From Thermomicrobium sp. CFH 73360 (lineage in GTDB: Bacteria > Chloroflexota > Chloroflexia > Thermomicrobiales > Thermomicrobiaceae): a stretch of 64,000 bases of DNA. Positions 8,968 to 17,507 of the stretch are shown one piece after another. Where the stretch lies: positions 62,001 through 126,000 of the forward strand of contig NZ_JAMSLS010000005.1 in the NCBI RefSeq assembly GCF_023806465.1, given 5' to 3'. The position numbers and the translations under genes are program-made. The first letter of the stretch is position 1, and each line of letters opens with the position of its first letter. Below the pieces are notes generated by a model. That model was not told the origin of the DNA, did no database searches, and saw only the letters and a program-made list of their open reading frames with translations.

Positions 8968-9771
8968 GTGAGCGGTATTGTCCTCTTCTATGCCCTGAAC
9001 CGCGTCCTGCAAGCGACTCAAAATCCGAATTTTGTCCCCACGCTGCTCGTTCTCGGTGCCTTCCTCGTGCCGGTTGTCCTAGTTCTCTGGGTCTACGAGC
9101 ACCCACTCCCCGAGCCGATCCCCGCGAGTCCGGTCGTCTGGAATTTCCTCTGGGGTGGTGCGCTCGGCGTCATCGTCGCCGGCACGCTGGAATACGATAC
9201 CTATCGGGCACTCGGCGTTCTCCCGCTCCTCGCCGTCGGCTTCATTGAGGGGTCGGCCAAGCTGCTCGTGTCCATTGTCTTTTTCCTCGGCTGGCGATAC
9301 CGGTCGGAGATGGCTGGACTCTTGTTTGGATTGGCAAGCGGAATGGGATTCGCCTCACTGGAGACACTCGGATACGGCTTTACGGCGCTTCTCGCCTCAC
9401 GTGGAAACATAGGCTTGGCTGAGTTTGTCCTACTCGTTCGTGGCCTTCTCTCTCCGGCAGGTCATGCGGCCTGGACTGCACTCGTGGCCTCCGCCCTCTG
9501 GCGGGAGCGCGCTCGTCACGGCCATGCCGGGCTGATCCGGGCGACGCTTGGTGCATTCCTCCTCGCCGTGGCCTTGCACACCCTTTGGGACACGTTCCAG
9601 ATCATGAGTAGTGCGACTTTCGTCGATTGGCTCGGGGTCGAGCTGGTTAGCGGATTTATCGCCCTGCTCAGCATCACGTTGCTCGTCCGCCGCTATCGCG
9701 AGGCACGGCGTCAGGCTGTGGCCGCCGCCAGTGCCGCCAACGGATCCCACCGGAACGGATCGCCTTCGTAG
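8968..9771 (+). CDS. PrsW family intramembrane metalloprotease-like protein
   Basis: A multi-spanning membrane protein of 267 residues from GTG 8968. PrsW-family landmarks are visible: FIEGSAKLLV (the first-Glu/Lys motif, with Gly for the usual second Glu), GMGFASLETLGYG (FAxxE), GHAAWTAL (HxxW) and LHTLWD (HxxWD). PrsW proteins cleave membrane anti-sigma factors or related substrates. The coding character continues upstream of 8968 in the same frame to 8929 (LLRRAWFQIL) without a start codon. The well-placed ATG 8915 is one base out of frame, so the true N-terminus is uncertain. The 3' end overlaps the convergent thiI gene by 61 bases. Confidence 0.82.
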   Translation: MSGIVLFYALNRVLQATQNPNFVPTLLVLGAFLVPVVLVLWVYEHPLPEPIPASPVVWNFLWGGALGVIVAGTLEYDTYRALGVLPLLAVGFIEGSAKLLVSIVFFLGWRYRSEMAGLLFGLASGMGFASLETLGYGFTALLASRGNIGLAEFVLLVRGLLSPAGHAAWTALVASALWRERARHGHAGLIRATLGAFLLAVALHTLWDTFQIMSSATFVDWLGVELVSGFIALLSITLLVRRYREARRQAVAAASAANGSHRNGSPS

Positions 9772-10934
9772 ACGGTCCGCCGTGCTAGACACCGCTCGAC
9801 GAGTGCGGCCACGTCGTAGGCACGTTCGGCCGCTTCCGCCTGCTCGGTCGTCACGCGGGTCGCCGGATGGAGCGGGACGAAGACCGTGCAGCAGTCGTCG
9901 TCGGGGATACGGGAGACGCGCTCTGTCCCAATCCGCACTGCCTCGGCGATGATCTCGTCCTTATTGTTTCCAACAAGAGGTCGGAGTAACGGAAGATCGG
10001 TCACGGCACCAATCGCCCGCATATTCTCCAACGTCTGCGAGGCGACCTGGCCGAGACTCTCGCCGGTCACAATCGCTCCTGCGCCTTCCTCTCGGGCAAT
10101 CTCCGTTGCAAGACGCAGCATAAGTCGCCGGTAAAGGACAACTCGCAACGATGCCTCAGCAGCCAACGCGATCTCTCGCTGCGCGTCGCCGATCGGCACG
10201 ATCACCAGGCGGTTGTAGGGTGGCTGATAGCGCGAGAGATGTCGCGCGAGCTCGACGACCTTCTCAATTGAAATCGGTCGTACATACGGATAAGCATGGA
10301 AGTGGACGAAGGTCACAAAGCACCCGCGCTTCATCAGCCGGTAAGCTGCGACTGGCGAGTCGTACCCACCTGACAGGAGCGCAACGACGCGCCCGCTCAC
10401 CCCCATCGGAAGCCCGCCGGGCCCCGGTAACGATTCACCGCTCACCAGTGCTCGATCGTAGAGCACCTCAACTTGGTAGGTAACGTCCGGACGTGTGAGA
10501 TTGACGGGGGCACCAGTCCGCCTCTGCACAAAGCGCCCGAGTTCTCGCTCCAACTCTGGCGAAGTGAGGGGGAATGCCTTGTTTGTCCGCTTGACCCGAA
10601 TGCGGAAGCTTCCCGGCGGTGGTCCCTGGCGCTCCAAGAGTTCGGCTAACCCTTGCTGCATTGCCTCGACGGTCAGCGCCGTCTCGAGACCAAGCGAGAA
10701 GTTCGCCACGCCAAAGACCCAGCGTAGCCGTTCTGCAACTTCCGGCCAAACCGAGGAGTCCTCCAGTCGAATGATGTAGCGCAGTGCGCGCTCTTGGAGG
10801 CGCGAGACGGGAAGATCGCGCAGCGCATAGCGAAGATTCTCGTACAGTGCACGCTTAAAGAAAGGACGGTTCTGCCCCTTCAGCGCCAATTCATGGACAC
10901 GCGCGATGATGAGCGACGTCATCTGTCGGCTCAT
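9711..10934 (-). CDS. thiI: tRNA 4-thiouridine synthetase ThiI (no rhodanese domain)
   Basis: The protein is 407 residues. An N-terminal ferredoxin-like/THUMP region covers about 1-165. An adenylating PP-loop domain follows, with SGGYDSP at 188-194 and later GAIVTGESLGQVASQTLEN. ThiI activates uridine 8 of tRNA for sulfur insertion and may supply sulfur for thiamine. Its length matches the short form that lacks the C-terminal rhodanese domain of E. coli ThiI. It lies 58 bases downstream of the candidate selenoprotein gene and could share its transcript. The tail overlaps the PrsW-like gene on the other strand. Confidence 0.95.
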   Translation of the reverse strand: MSRQMTSLIIARVHELALKGQNRPFFKRALYENLRYALRDLPVSRLQERALRYIIRLEDSSVWPEVAERLRWVFGVANFSLGLETALTVEAMQQGLAELLERQGPPPGSFRIRVKRTNKAFPLTSPELERELGRFVQRRTGAPVNLTRPDVTYQVEVLYDRALVSGESLPGPGGLPMGVSGRVVALLSGGYDSPVAAYRLMKRGCFVTFVHFHAYPYVRPISIEKVVELARHLSRYQPPYNRLVIVPIGDAQREIALAAEASLRVVLYRRLMLRLATEIAREEGAGAIVTGESLGQVASQTLENMRAIGAVTDLPLLRPLVGNNKDEIIAEAVRIGTERVSRIPDDDCCTVFVPLHPATRVTTEQAEAAERAYDVAALVERCLARRTVYEGDPFRWDPLAALAAATA

Positions 10935-10992
10935 CGCTCACCTCCCGCGCCTCTCTCCCCAGCGCCGTGCGGCCGCTCCGAGCCTTTGGAAC

Positions 10993-11241
10993 TCACTCGA
11001 TACCGAGCCGCGCTCCGACGAGCTCGAGGAGTTCAGCGTCTTCCGGGAAGCGCTTCTTCGCCAGCTTGGAGAAGGCCAACTCGCCATCCACCCAGACCTC
11101 AAACCGACCGCCCGACGAGGGAACCAGCGTAATCTCGGCGAACTGGAGTTCGTATCGATCCAGCAGGAGTTCCACCGCACGGGTGGCACGTCCACGATAC
11201 CCTCAACTCGTGCAGTACTCGATGCGAACCTGATGTCCCAC
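10993..11241 (-). CDS. Rdx/SelW-like thioredoxin-fold protein, candidate selenoprotein (in-frame UGA)
   Basis: GTG 11241, with GAAGGGGG four bases upstream, opens a frame of 82 residues if the UGA at 11203-11205 is read as selenocysteine. The product begins VGHQVRIEYCTS-U-GY. Cys10 and Sec13 form exactly the CxxU motif of SelW-type Rdx proteins. The rest fits the family: a helix RATRAVELLLDRYELQ, then EITLVPSSGGRFEVW, DGELAFSK and a final helix. A fragment starting at ATG 11175 would lack the redox motif and first strand. A SECIS-like hairpin lies just after the UGA and a TATAAT box lies upstream. Rdx proteins are thiol/selenol oxidoreductases of uncertain partner. The alternative is a Cys-to-stop mutation or sequence error. 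Confidence 0.78.
11166..11193 (-). promoter_or_regulatory. Putative bacterial SECIS hairpin
   Basis: Counting from the base after UGA, bases 10-37 fold into a hairpin. GGA, a bulged C, GU, a G/A mismatch and CCACC pair with GGUGG and ACUCC. The apical loop is CGUGC (bases 22-26), with G in its second position. Position, stem and loop G fit what is known of bacterial SECIS elements, which sit inside the coding region directly after the UGA. Drawn by eye; no folding energy computed. Confidence 0.55.
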
Positions 11242-11271
11242 TGTACCCCCTTCGAAGTCTCCAAGTGAGCC

Positions 11272-11277
11272 ATTATA
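11272..11277 (-). promoter_or_regulatory. -10 box TATAAT of candidate selenoprotein gene
   Basis: A perfect TATAAT on the minus strand ends 30 bases before the GTG start at 11241. No good -35 hexamer is visible 16-18 bases upstream. It indicates independent transcription of the Rdx gene, and possibly thiI, rather than readthrough from the lipoprotein gene. Confidence 0.5.
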
Positions 11278-11325
11278 CCCTTCTCCTGGGGAGGGAATCC
11301 TCACCCAGCGAGGGTGCCCTCTGCC

Positions 11326-12474
11326 TCACCGTGCTGACGGCGCAGCGCAGGCTGTCGCGCCTGCCGGTTCAAGCGTGGCACAGTTCTGTGCATGCACTGC
11401 CTCTTGCAGCACAGCGAGCTCGGCGTGAATCGAGACTACCCGACCAAGCTCTGGCGGTGGGCCTTCACAGTGCAACGCGTCTGCACTCCATCCACACCCC
11501 CAGCGGTTATCACTCACGACTGGTGGAGCTTGCATGCGCATCCCCAATGGCAAAAGGTCACTCACCACCACGGCCGACCAGCGCGACACGCAGCCCTCGG
11601 GACCGGCATTCTGTACTCTGATGCGGAGTGTCGCTCTCCATCGTGGCGTGGTACTGAATTCCTCACCAAGCTGAATCGCCTTCTCGAACCCAAACAGACA
11701 AGTGACTGGCGTTAGCGTGGCTGTCGGAGTGGGTAGCAGAGCACTCAAAGACACGCACCGCGCATCGTTCGCGGGGTCAGTATCTCCACTGACAGTAACG
11801 CGGGCACAATTCTCAAGCATTACGCCCGGTTCCACTGCTGCTGTGAAAACGAAATTGGCTGCATAACCAGGTGCCAGACTCTCCCCCGCGGTGCATGTTG
11901 TCCCGACGCAGTGCCAACCGCCCTGCCCACCCACTTCTGTCACCTGAACCTCAGCAAGCTGCCGCATTCCAACGGGCAGAGGATCGCTGACAACTGCGCC
12001 AGGAGAGCAGCTCCCGCTCCCCTGATTCCGCACTGTCAGGGTCACCACGACATTCGTCGTGCCAACCTGTTGGAACAACGACTTCTCCAGGGTGAGGTCA
12101 CAGTAGCCTGCGGGTGTCGCTGGTGGAGGCGGTGGCTCGGTTGGTGTTGCCGTGGGCTGTCCTCGCGGTGGGATTCCGGGGGATGGAGTCGGAATCGATG
12201 GCTGCTCGGCCGCCACGGTCGCAGTGCTGGCCGGTGTCCCCCCCGGGACGACGAGCGTTAGCTCCGGGGTAAACGTTGGCACAGCCGTCGGACTCGGGAA
12301 CGGTGTCGGGCGATTTGACGATTGCGTTGGGCTCCCGAAATCTGCTGTGCCGGTCGGCGTCGACACTGGTCCGATCGTTACGGGCGGCGTGTCACGGGCA
12401 ATCAGTCTCCCCTCACACGCCGCCAGCAGGAAGGTCAGCAGCATGACAGTGAGGAAACGCACTCCCGTGTTCAT
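11326..12474 (-). CDS. Surface lipoprotein with two DUF11-like repeats
   Basis: About 382 residues from ATG 12474; GTG 12492 is an alternative start. Signal peptide and lipobox (LTFLLAAC) put the lipid-modified Cys at residue 20. A Thr/Pro-rich linker of about 90 residues follows, then two beta-sandwich repeats. Each opens with C-x-L/F-x-x-x-K and carries NQGSGSC or NAGPEGC and a W-x-C-x-G motif, as in DUF11-type adhesive repeats. The cysteines are paired in each repeat, suggesting disulfides outside the cell. It is the last of three related lipoprotein genes on this strand. Probable role in the cell envelope; no enzyme motif. Confidence 0.75.
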   Translation of the reverse strand: MNTGVRFLTVMLLTFLLAACEGRLIARDTPPVTIGPVSTPTGTADFGSPTQSSNRPTPFPSPTAVPTFTPELTLVVPGGTPASTATVAAEQPSIPTPSPGIPPRGQPTATPTEPPPPPATPAGYCDLTLEKSLFQQVGTTNVVVTLTVRNQGSGSCSPGAVVSDPLPVGMRQLAEVQVTEVGGQGGWHCVGTTCTAGESLAPGYAANFVFTAAVEPGVMLENCARVTVSGDTDPANDARCVSLSALLPTPTATLTPVTCLFGFEKAIQLGEEFSTTPRWRATLRIRVQNAGPEGCVSRWSAVVVSDLLPLGMRMQAPPVVSDNRWGCGWSADALHCEGPPPELGRVVSIHAELAVLQEAVHAQNCATLEPAGATACAAPSAR

Positions 12475-12651
12475 CCGAGCCCTGCTTGTCACCCGATTCC
12501 TGTACTCAGATTGCTTCCGGAACGCACACCTCCACCCACATCATCTTGGCAATGATACTGTGTCGCCTCGCGACGGTCGCAAGAAGGTGAACTCCACAGC
12601 ACCCAACCGTACCAACCCTCCAGGGATCTCTCAAAAGGCAGGTATCCAGCT

Positions 12652-14181
12652 TCACTGCACGGTCACGCAAAAGACATTGTTCCCTGGCGTTGGATCTTGC
12701 ACGCCGGGGAGAAACGCCCGCACGCAGTTGGTCGCTGGCTTCTGAGTGACTGTTGCCGTGAAGGCGAACTGCACAGCCGATCCTGGCGCCAGTGTGCTCG
12801 TTGACGTGCAGGTCCCTCCTGAACCAGAGATGGTGCAGCTCCAACCACCGGGCGGCGTAACAGTCAACGGCCCACTGAACGTCATCGCTCCTTGGCTCAC
12901 AAAGTCCGTGACCTGTACCCCCGCAGGGCACGGACCGCTCCCCTGATTCGAGACGAAGAGGATGACGGTATAGACCCCAGGCTGGTTCGTCGGCTGCATC
13001 ACCTTATCGACAACAAGATCACAAATGCCGCTCGGTGTGGGCGTCGGCTGTGGTGTCGGCGTGGCAGTGGGCACCAGTGTCGCCGTTGGAGTGGGCGTCG
13101 GCTGTGGTGTCGGCGTGGCAGTGGGCACCAGTGTCGCCGTTGGAGTGGGCGTCGGCTGTGGTGTCGGCGTGGCAGTGGGCACCAGTGTCGCCGTTGGAGT
13201 GGGCGTCGGCTGTGGCGTCGGTGAGGGAGGCGGCACTGGTGTCGCGGTCGGTGTGGGACTCGGGGCCGGCGTGGCCGTTGCCGTTGGCAAGGGAGTCGGT
13301 GTCGAAGTTGGCAGCGGGACCACGGTGACCGCTGACCCACCAGGGCTCTTCTTTGGTGTCGGTGTTGGTGTGGGTAGCGGCTTTGGAGTCCACTGAAGGA
13401 CGACTGTGGGAGGAATGACGATTGTCGGCGAAGGAGAACCAGCGGTATCCGTATCGATCGCCGTCGCCGGGCCGTGTGGAGTCGCCAAACCAGCAGTTGG
13501 CACCGGTACTTTCGTTGGTGTCGGGGCCGGTGCCGGCACACACACAACGAGGGTCAGCGATAAGACCTCGGTGCTGTCATGAACTTCGATATCAAGTTCA
13601 CCATACGTATTCAGATCAGCCAGTGGCACACTCGTCGAGCTTATCGGACTCCAGCCATTCGCTGTGATCATGCTGTATCCCCCCATGGTCACTTGCACGA
13701 AGTTTGGAACAGTGCTTGCTGTCCAGGGGGATCCAAGAATAGAGGAGAACTGCCACCCGTCCGTTATGACAGACGGGTAAAGATGGTAGCGGATACGGAT
13801 ACCGTCATCCGAAGCTGCCCACGTAGCGATCGGACGAGCAACAACGGTTACCCAGTAGTAGACCACCGAACCAGCGCCCGGAATATTGGTGAATGTATGG
13901 AGCACCAGCTTGCCCGGCGCCGCTGGACTGGTCGGGAGCTGCGTGTAGTGCGGTGGATTGTTCAGGTCGCTAACCAGCTGCGGCCGTGGTTGTAACGGCC
14001 CCGGGCCAACGGTCATTGACAGTGGAGTCGCTCCGGGCGGGCAACTTGCCTGCGGCCCAACGATCGGGACCGTCGGGGTCGGTGTTGCCAGTGACCCACC
14101 TCCCAGCCAGCCGCACGCACCCAAGATGAATGCGATGGTCAGACCTGCCACAGCAAAGCCCCATGACCATGGCTGTTTCAT
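12652..14181 (-). CDS. Surface lipoprotein with PT-rich tandem repeats and DUF11-like domain
   Basis: 509 residues from ATG 14181, chosen because GGGGGG precedes it at 5 bases; the frame is open upstream without protein character. Signal peptide ends at the lipobox FILGAC. An N-terminal globular domain of about 200 residues follows, with [20 protein letters not shown] near its end. A Pro/Thr-rich stalk comes next, with near-identical 18-residue repeats. The C-terminus (CDLVVDKVM onward, with NQGSGPC and [13 protein letters not shown]) is a DUF11-like domain shared with the neighbouring gene. The architecture is that of a lipid-anchored surface protein displaying domains on a rigid stalk. Confidence 0.78.
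   Translation of the reverse strand: MKQPWSWGFAVAGLTIAFILGACGWLGGGSLATPTPTVPIVGPQASCPPGATPLSMTVGPGPLQPRPQLVSDLNNPPHYTQLPTSPAAPGKLVLHTFTNIPGAGSVVYYWVTVVARPIATWAASDDGIRIRYHLYPSVITDGWQFSSILGSPWTASTVPNFVQVTMGGYSMITANGWSPISSTSVPLADLNTYGELDIEVHDSTEVLSLTLVVCVPAPAPTPTKVPVPTAGLATPHGPATAIDTDTAGSPSPTIVIPPTVVLQWTPKPLPTPTPTPKKSPGGSAVTVVPLPTSTPTPLPTATATPAPSPTPTATPVPPPSPTPQPTPTPTATLVPTATPTPQPTPTPTATLVPTATPTPQPTPTPTATLVPTATPTPQPTPTPSGICDLVVDKVMQPTNQPGVYTVILFVSNQGSGPCPAGVQVTDFVSQGAMTFSGPLTVTPPGGWSCTISGSGGTCTSTSTLAPGSAVQFAFTATVTQKPATNCVRAFLPGVQDPTPGNNVFCVTVQ
13037..13252. repeat. 54-bp tandem repeat (three perfect units plus a degenerate fourth)
   Basis: Units begin at 13037, 13091 and 13145 with exact 54-base spacing; a diverged fourth spans 13199-13252. 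Read on the minus strand each encodes the 18-residue unit [18 protein letters not shown] in the lipoprotein stalk. The in-frame period means copy number can change without breaking the gene. Confidence 0.95.
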
Positions 14182-14445
14182 GTCATCCCCCCAGGTTTGG
14201 TGAAGTCGTCCATTCCTGCTCTGCTCAGCGAAAATCGCAGCACTTCGACCAGGAGGCTTGGTCATGGAGCGATGTGCCTCGATCTCCCGCGTGTGCAGAG
14301 ACGAATGGCCTTCTTGCCAGCTTTCCTCTGTATTGGCGGTTCGACGCCCCCTAAAATGGCTCCCACTCGTACGAATCAAAGCCGAAACGCTTGAGGTTCA
14401 AAGGCGCACATCGAGCAGTCGCAGGAAGCGTCGAGTACTCTGCAT

Positions 14446-15291
14446 TCACCCCCTTTCCATCGTCAAGCAGCGAGCATCATGAGCACCCCACGGCAACATC
14501 TCGCACCAGGTATCGTTCATTGGGTTACCATCGCCCGTGTTTGCCACTGTAGCACAAAGCGTGATTGTGCCATTGAAAGTTCCCATTGCCTGAAAGCCCA
14601 CCTGATACTGGGAAGCGAGAGGATTTCCAAGCAAGCCATTGACTGCCCCGCAGCTCGTACCCGTGCACGACCAGCATCCCGTGCCGTTGTCCTCGTACGC
14701 CGCACCCAAAGCGCCCAGCGCCGGTGATCCGGGAGGGTTTATGGCAAATTTCACCGTGGCCCCCGTCGGGCAGAAGCCACCACCAACATTCTCAAGCCCT
14801 ACCCTAATCGCGTCGATTCCCGGAACAGTCTCTAACAGCTCGATGTTCACTGCACGATCGCACGCAGCGCCTGTTGGACTCACGGAGGTGTCGCCGCTTG
14901 ATGGTGAGGTAGCCGTGGGCGAGAGAGTCGGCGACGGCGTTAACGTCGGGGTCATCGTCGCAGGCGTAGCTAGGACTACCCGCCAGGTTGTCAACGCAGG
15001 TGTCACGGGTGCAGTTGACGCCGCCGGAACGGTCGTGGTCACACTGATTGTGGCATCCGAGGCACTCGATCTCGTCGGGGTGGGCGGACTCCCACTGGGA
15101 GTAACCAAGAAGGACGAGCCGGCCTTCGGCACCACCGTGCGGTCTCCACGAGGGCTCGCTGCGGTCGGTGAGGCTCGCTTCAAATCCGCCGCAGGCCCAG
15201 ACATCGTTGAACACGCTGAACCGCCACACGCTGTAAAACCAACAAGATGAAGGAGCGCGACCGCACGCGAGCAAGCAACCGACAACTGCAT
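14446..15291 (-). CDS. Secreted/lipoprotein-like protein with DUF11-like C-terminus
   Basis: 281 residues from ATG 15291, with GGAGG about 10 bases upstream. The N-terminus is hydrophobic with Cys at FTACGG, consistent with a lipoprotein, though the lipobox is imperfect. A long Ser/Thr/Pro linker (about residues 30-130) leads to one folded domain with RAVNIELLETVPG, NVGGGFCPTG and CWSCTGTSCGA, the pattern of its two downstream neighbours. It appears to be the first of a tandem family of three, transcribed toward lower coordinates. Function unknown beyond an envelope location. Confidence 0.7.
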   Translation of the reverse strand: MQLSVACSRAVALLHLVGFTACGGSACSTMSGPAADLKRASPTAASPRGDRTVVPKAGSSFLVTPSGSPPTPTRSSASDATISVTTTVPAASTAPVTPALTTWRVVLATPATMTPTLTPSPTLSPTATSPSSGDTSVSPTGAACDRAVNIELLETVPGIDAIRVGLENVGGGFCPTGATVKFAINPPGSPALGALGAAYEDNGTGCWSCTGTSCGAVNGLLGNPLASQYQVGFQAMGTFNGTITLCATVANTGDGNPMNDTWCEMLPWGAHDARCLTMERG

Positions 15292-16199
15292 CTTGCACGA
15301 CCTCCTCGTCTTTCGGCGCCCTTCGCATCGCGGTCGCGTCACGTTGTGCGCCGAAAACCTTGCCTCTCTCGGTAACACGAACCTATGGCCGCTCCAACAC
15401 CCCAGTGACAGGACGATCGTAACTCAGCTTCTCTATCTGCCCGCCAGAGACCCTCAAGGATACTTTCAGCACGCCACCCTTACGCGACGGAGCAGTCTTG
15501 CTTCGTAGACGAAGAAACCACCGGTATAGCGCCAACAAAGAGTACCTCCTGCTCCCAGCCCACGGACCATCAGCATCGGGAGCCACTCGTGCAGCTTCGT
15601 CTATCAACGCTTGATTCCCTGCAGCATGGGCCCACCTCCCAACAGCACGTGCAATGCTCAAACGCTCTGCACCGTCCTGGTCTCTGTCGCTCACGCCCGC
15701 ACCGACTGTCCGCCCACACTCTCTTCGGATCAGGTCCGTCAACTTTGGCGCGCCTACGAGCGGATCCTGACAGAACCACTGCTGCGCTTTTCACCCCTTT
15801 CAACGTTGGAGGAGGCCCAACGCTTACAAGCCCGCACGAGCCGAGGAGTGAGCCACCTGTCGCATCCCTGAGGAGTACGCTCTCGCAGCGACACGCTGCT
15901 TTATTCCCCGCCGGGAAAACCGCCGGTCATGAGCTGCATTTCTTCACAGCAGCTTCCTTACCCCCGACAAGAGAGCCGTCACAGCGACCTGCTTCTGGGT
16001 CTGTGCGGGGAGCAAAGAAGAGGTCCCACTCGGCGATATCTCGCCTGCCAGCGCCAAGGAAGGGCCATGAATCGGCCTGGACGCCGATGTTGACAGAGTG
16101 ACCACGGAAGACAGGGACCGTCCCGGTACGGGGCGCTGCTGCTCTTGGGCAACACCGCACAAAGGCGAATCCGTTCGCAGGCTTTATCGGAACTCGGGT
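15292..16199. other. 900-base stretch without recognisable gene
   Basis: Lies between the lipoprotein genes and the sigma factor gene. Frames of 70-170 residues exist on both strands but none has the composition or motifs of a real protein, and I see no remnant of a fourth lipoprotein. The left end carries the ribosome site of the gene ending at 14446. Confidence 0.45.
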
Positions 16200-17507
16200 T
16201 CAGCCGCACTGGAGCTCGAGCGTGTGCTCCTGACCACGTGCAACCTCCAGACGTCGAGTTCCTTGGTCGAGGAGCGGAATACCGTCCCAGGTCACTGCAG
16301 AGAGGGGTGCGACGAACTGAATGTGCACGGGCACGCCAGCAAGCGCAAACATCGCCCCCTCACGGGTGACAGTCACCGGGAAGCTTCCCACGGGGAGTCG
16401 GAAGCGGGTCGGTTGCTCTTGTTTGAACTCCGCTGGAACACCCAAAAGCTCCGCCACCAAGGCAGCCGGACCATCCCATTCCAGGGTCAGTGGTGAACAT
16501 CCGCGGGTCACGGCCGTTACGGGTGCTGTGCCCATTACAAGCCAACCACCAACGGCACCGACAACCATCACGATGGCTGCAATCGTTCCCAGAAGCGCTT
16601 TGCCAGTCCCGCTACCAATGAGCCAGTGTCGAAACTGCTGGACCGTCGTCGGAACACTGCTCATCGGCACGGCGCCCAACGCCTGCTGCACCGCAGCATC
16701 CATGGTGGCACGAAGCTCCGGAGAGGGCATGATCGGAGCCAAGGCGGGAAGGAGTTCTGCCGCGGTCACCACGCGGCGACGATTCCGCTGACAGATTTCA
16801 CACTGCTGGACATGACGAGCCACCGTCCGACGCAGCTCCGGTGTCAATCCGGCAGGCAACTTCACATCGCCCAGCAGATGGTCAAGTTCAGAACACTCCT
16901 GCCGACCATGCCGCGCCAAGAGAAGGACCGTGAAACTCTCCTCGAGGGCATCACGCAGTCGGCTCAGCCGCGTATTGATGGCCCCACGCCGCGCCCCCAC
17001 CGCCTGGGCCACCTCCGCGGGCATCAGATCCTGTCGCAGTGAGAGATCGAGCAGTGCGTAGTCATTCGGATTCAGTCCACGCGCCGCCTGCCACACCAGC
17101 TCCGCGAGCTCGGCCCGCTGAGCGGTCTCTTCCGGCTCCGCCTCGGGACCAGTTGCTGGGAGTTCTGGCTCCCATTCCTCACCCTCAGGTGTGGTAAGGC
17201 GTGAGAAGGTCGTCGTCCGTTGACGACGCAGATGGTCGACTGCCGTATTTCGGGCAATCGTGAAGAGCCAGGCGCGGAGTGAACCGTGGAAGCGGCGTGC
17301 CCGCAGGCTGGTGAGCGCCTTGACGAACGTCTCCTGAGTGACATCAGCTGCTACCTCACGGTCACCGACGAGCCGCGCCACGAAGTCGTACACCCGATTG
17401 ACGTAGCGTTCATAGAGGATGGCGAACGCTTCCGAACTTCCAGCCAGGTACGCCTCAACCAGCTGATCATCAGTGGCTGTACGGAGATCAAACTTGGGCA
17501 CAGCCAT
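16200..17507 (-). CDS. ECF sigma factor fused to membrane anti-sigma domain
   Basis: 435 residues in one chain. Residues 10-90 are sigma region 2 (AFAILYERYVNRVYDFVARLVGD, then DVTQETFVKAL and the AWLFTIARNTAVDHLRR stretch). Residues about 125-200 are region 4 (AEVAQAVGARRGAINTRLSRL). A zinc-binding anti-sigma motif follows, H232-x3-C236-x2-C239. Then come a linker, one membrane helix (about 305-326) and an exterior domain of about 100 residues. Sigma and anti-sigma are normally separate proteins. Here a tethered sigma factor could be released by proteolysis or act at the membrane. No partner anti-sigma gene is adjacent; the lipoproteins downstream on the same strand are possible targets. Confidence 0.88.
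   Translation of the reverse strand: MAVPKFDLRTATDDQLVEAYLAGSSEAFAILYERYVNRVYDFVARLVGDREVAADVTQETFVKALTSLRARRFHGSLRAWLFTIARNTAVDHLRRQRTTTFSRLTTPEGEEWEPELPATGPEAEPEETAQRAELAELVWQAARGLNPNDYALLDLSLRQDLMPAEVAQAVGARRGAINTRLSRLRDALEESFTVLLLARHGRQECSELDHLLGDVKLPAGLTPELRRTVARHVQQCEICQRNRRRVVTAAELLPALAPIMPSPELRATMDAAVQQALGAVPMSSVPTTVQQFRHWLIGSGTGKALLGTIAAIVMVVGAVGGWLVMGTAPVTAVTRGCSPLTLEWDGPAALVAELLGVPAEFKQEQPTRFRLPVGSFPVTVTREGAMFALAGVPVHIQFVAPLSAVTWDGIPLLDQGTRRLEVARGQEHTLELQCG

Noticed and set aside
9201-9410. Small minus-strand frames inside the PrsW-like gene
   Set aside because: Shadow frames; the plus-strand protein has membrane segments and family motifs.
10993-11175. Rdx-like gene starting at ATG 11175 (60 codons)
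   Set aside because: This start removes the first strand and redox motif, and has no ribosome site; the frame through the UGA explains the family pattern better.
13025-13396. Val/Gly-rich frame and CRISPR-like look of repeated units
   Set aside because: The repeats are contiguous without spacers and encode the PT-rich stalk on the opposite strand; not a CRISPR array.
15383-15742. 119-codon minus-strand frame between lipoproteins and sigma factor
   Set aside because: No hydrophobic signal, no DUF11 cysteine pattern, no ribosome site and shadow-like composition.
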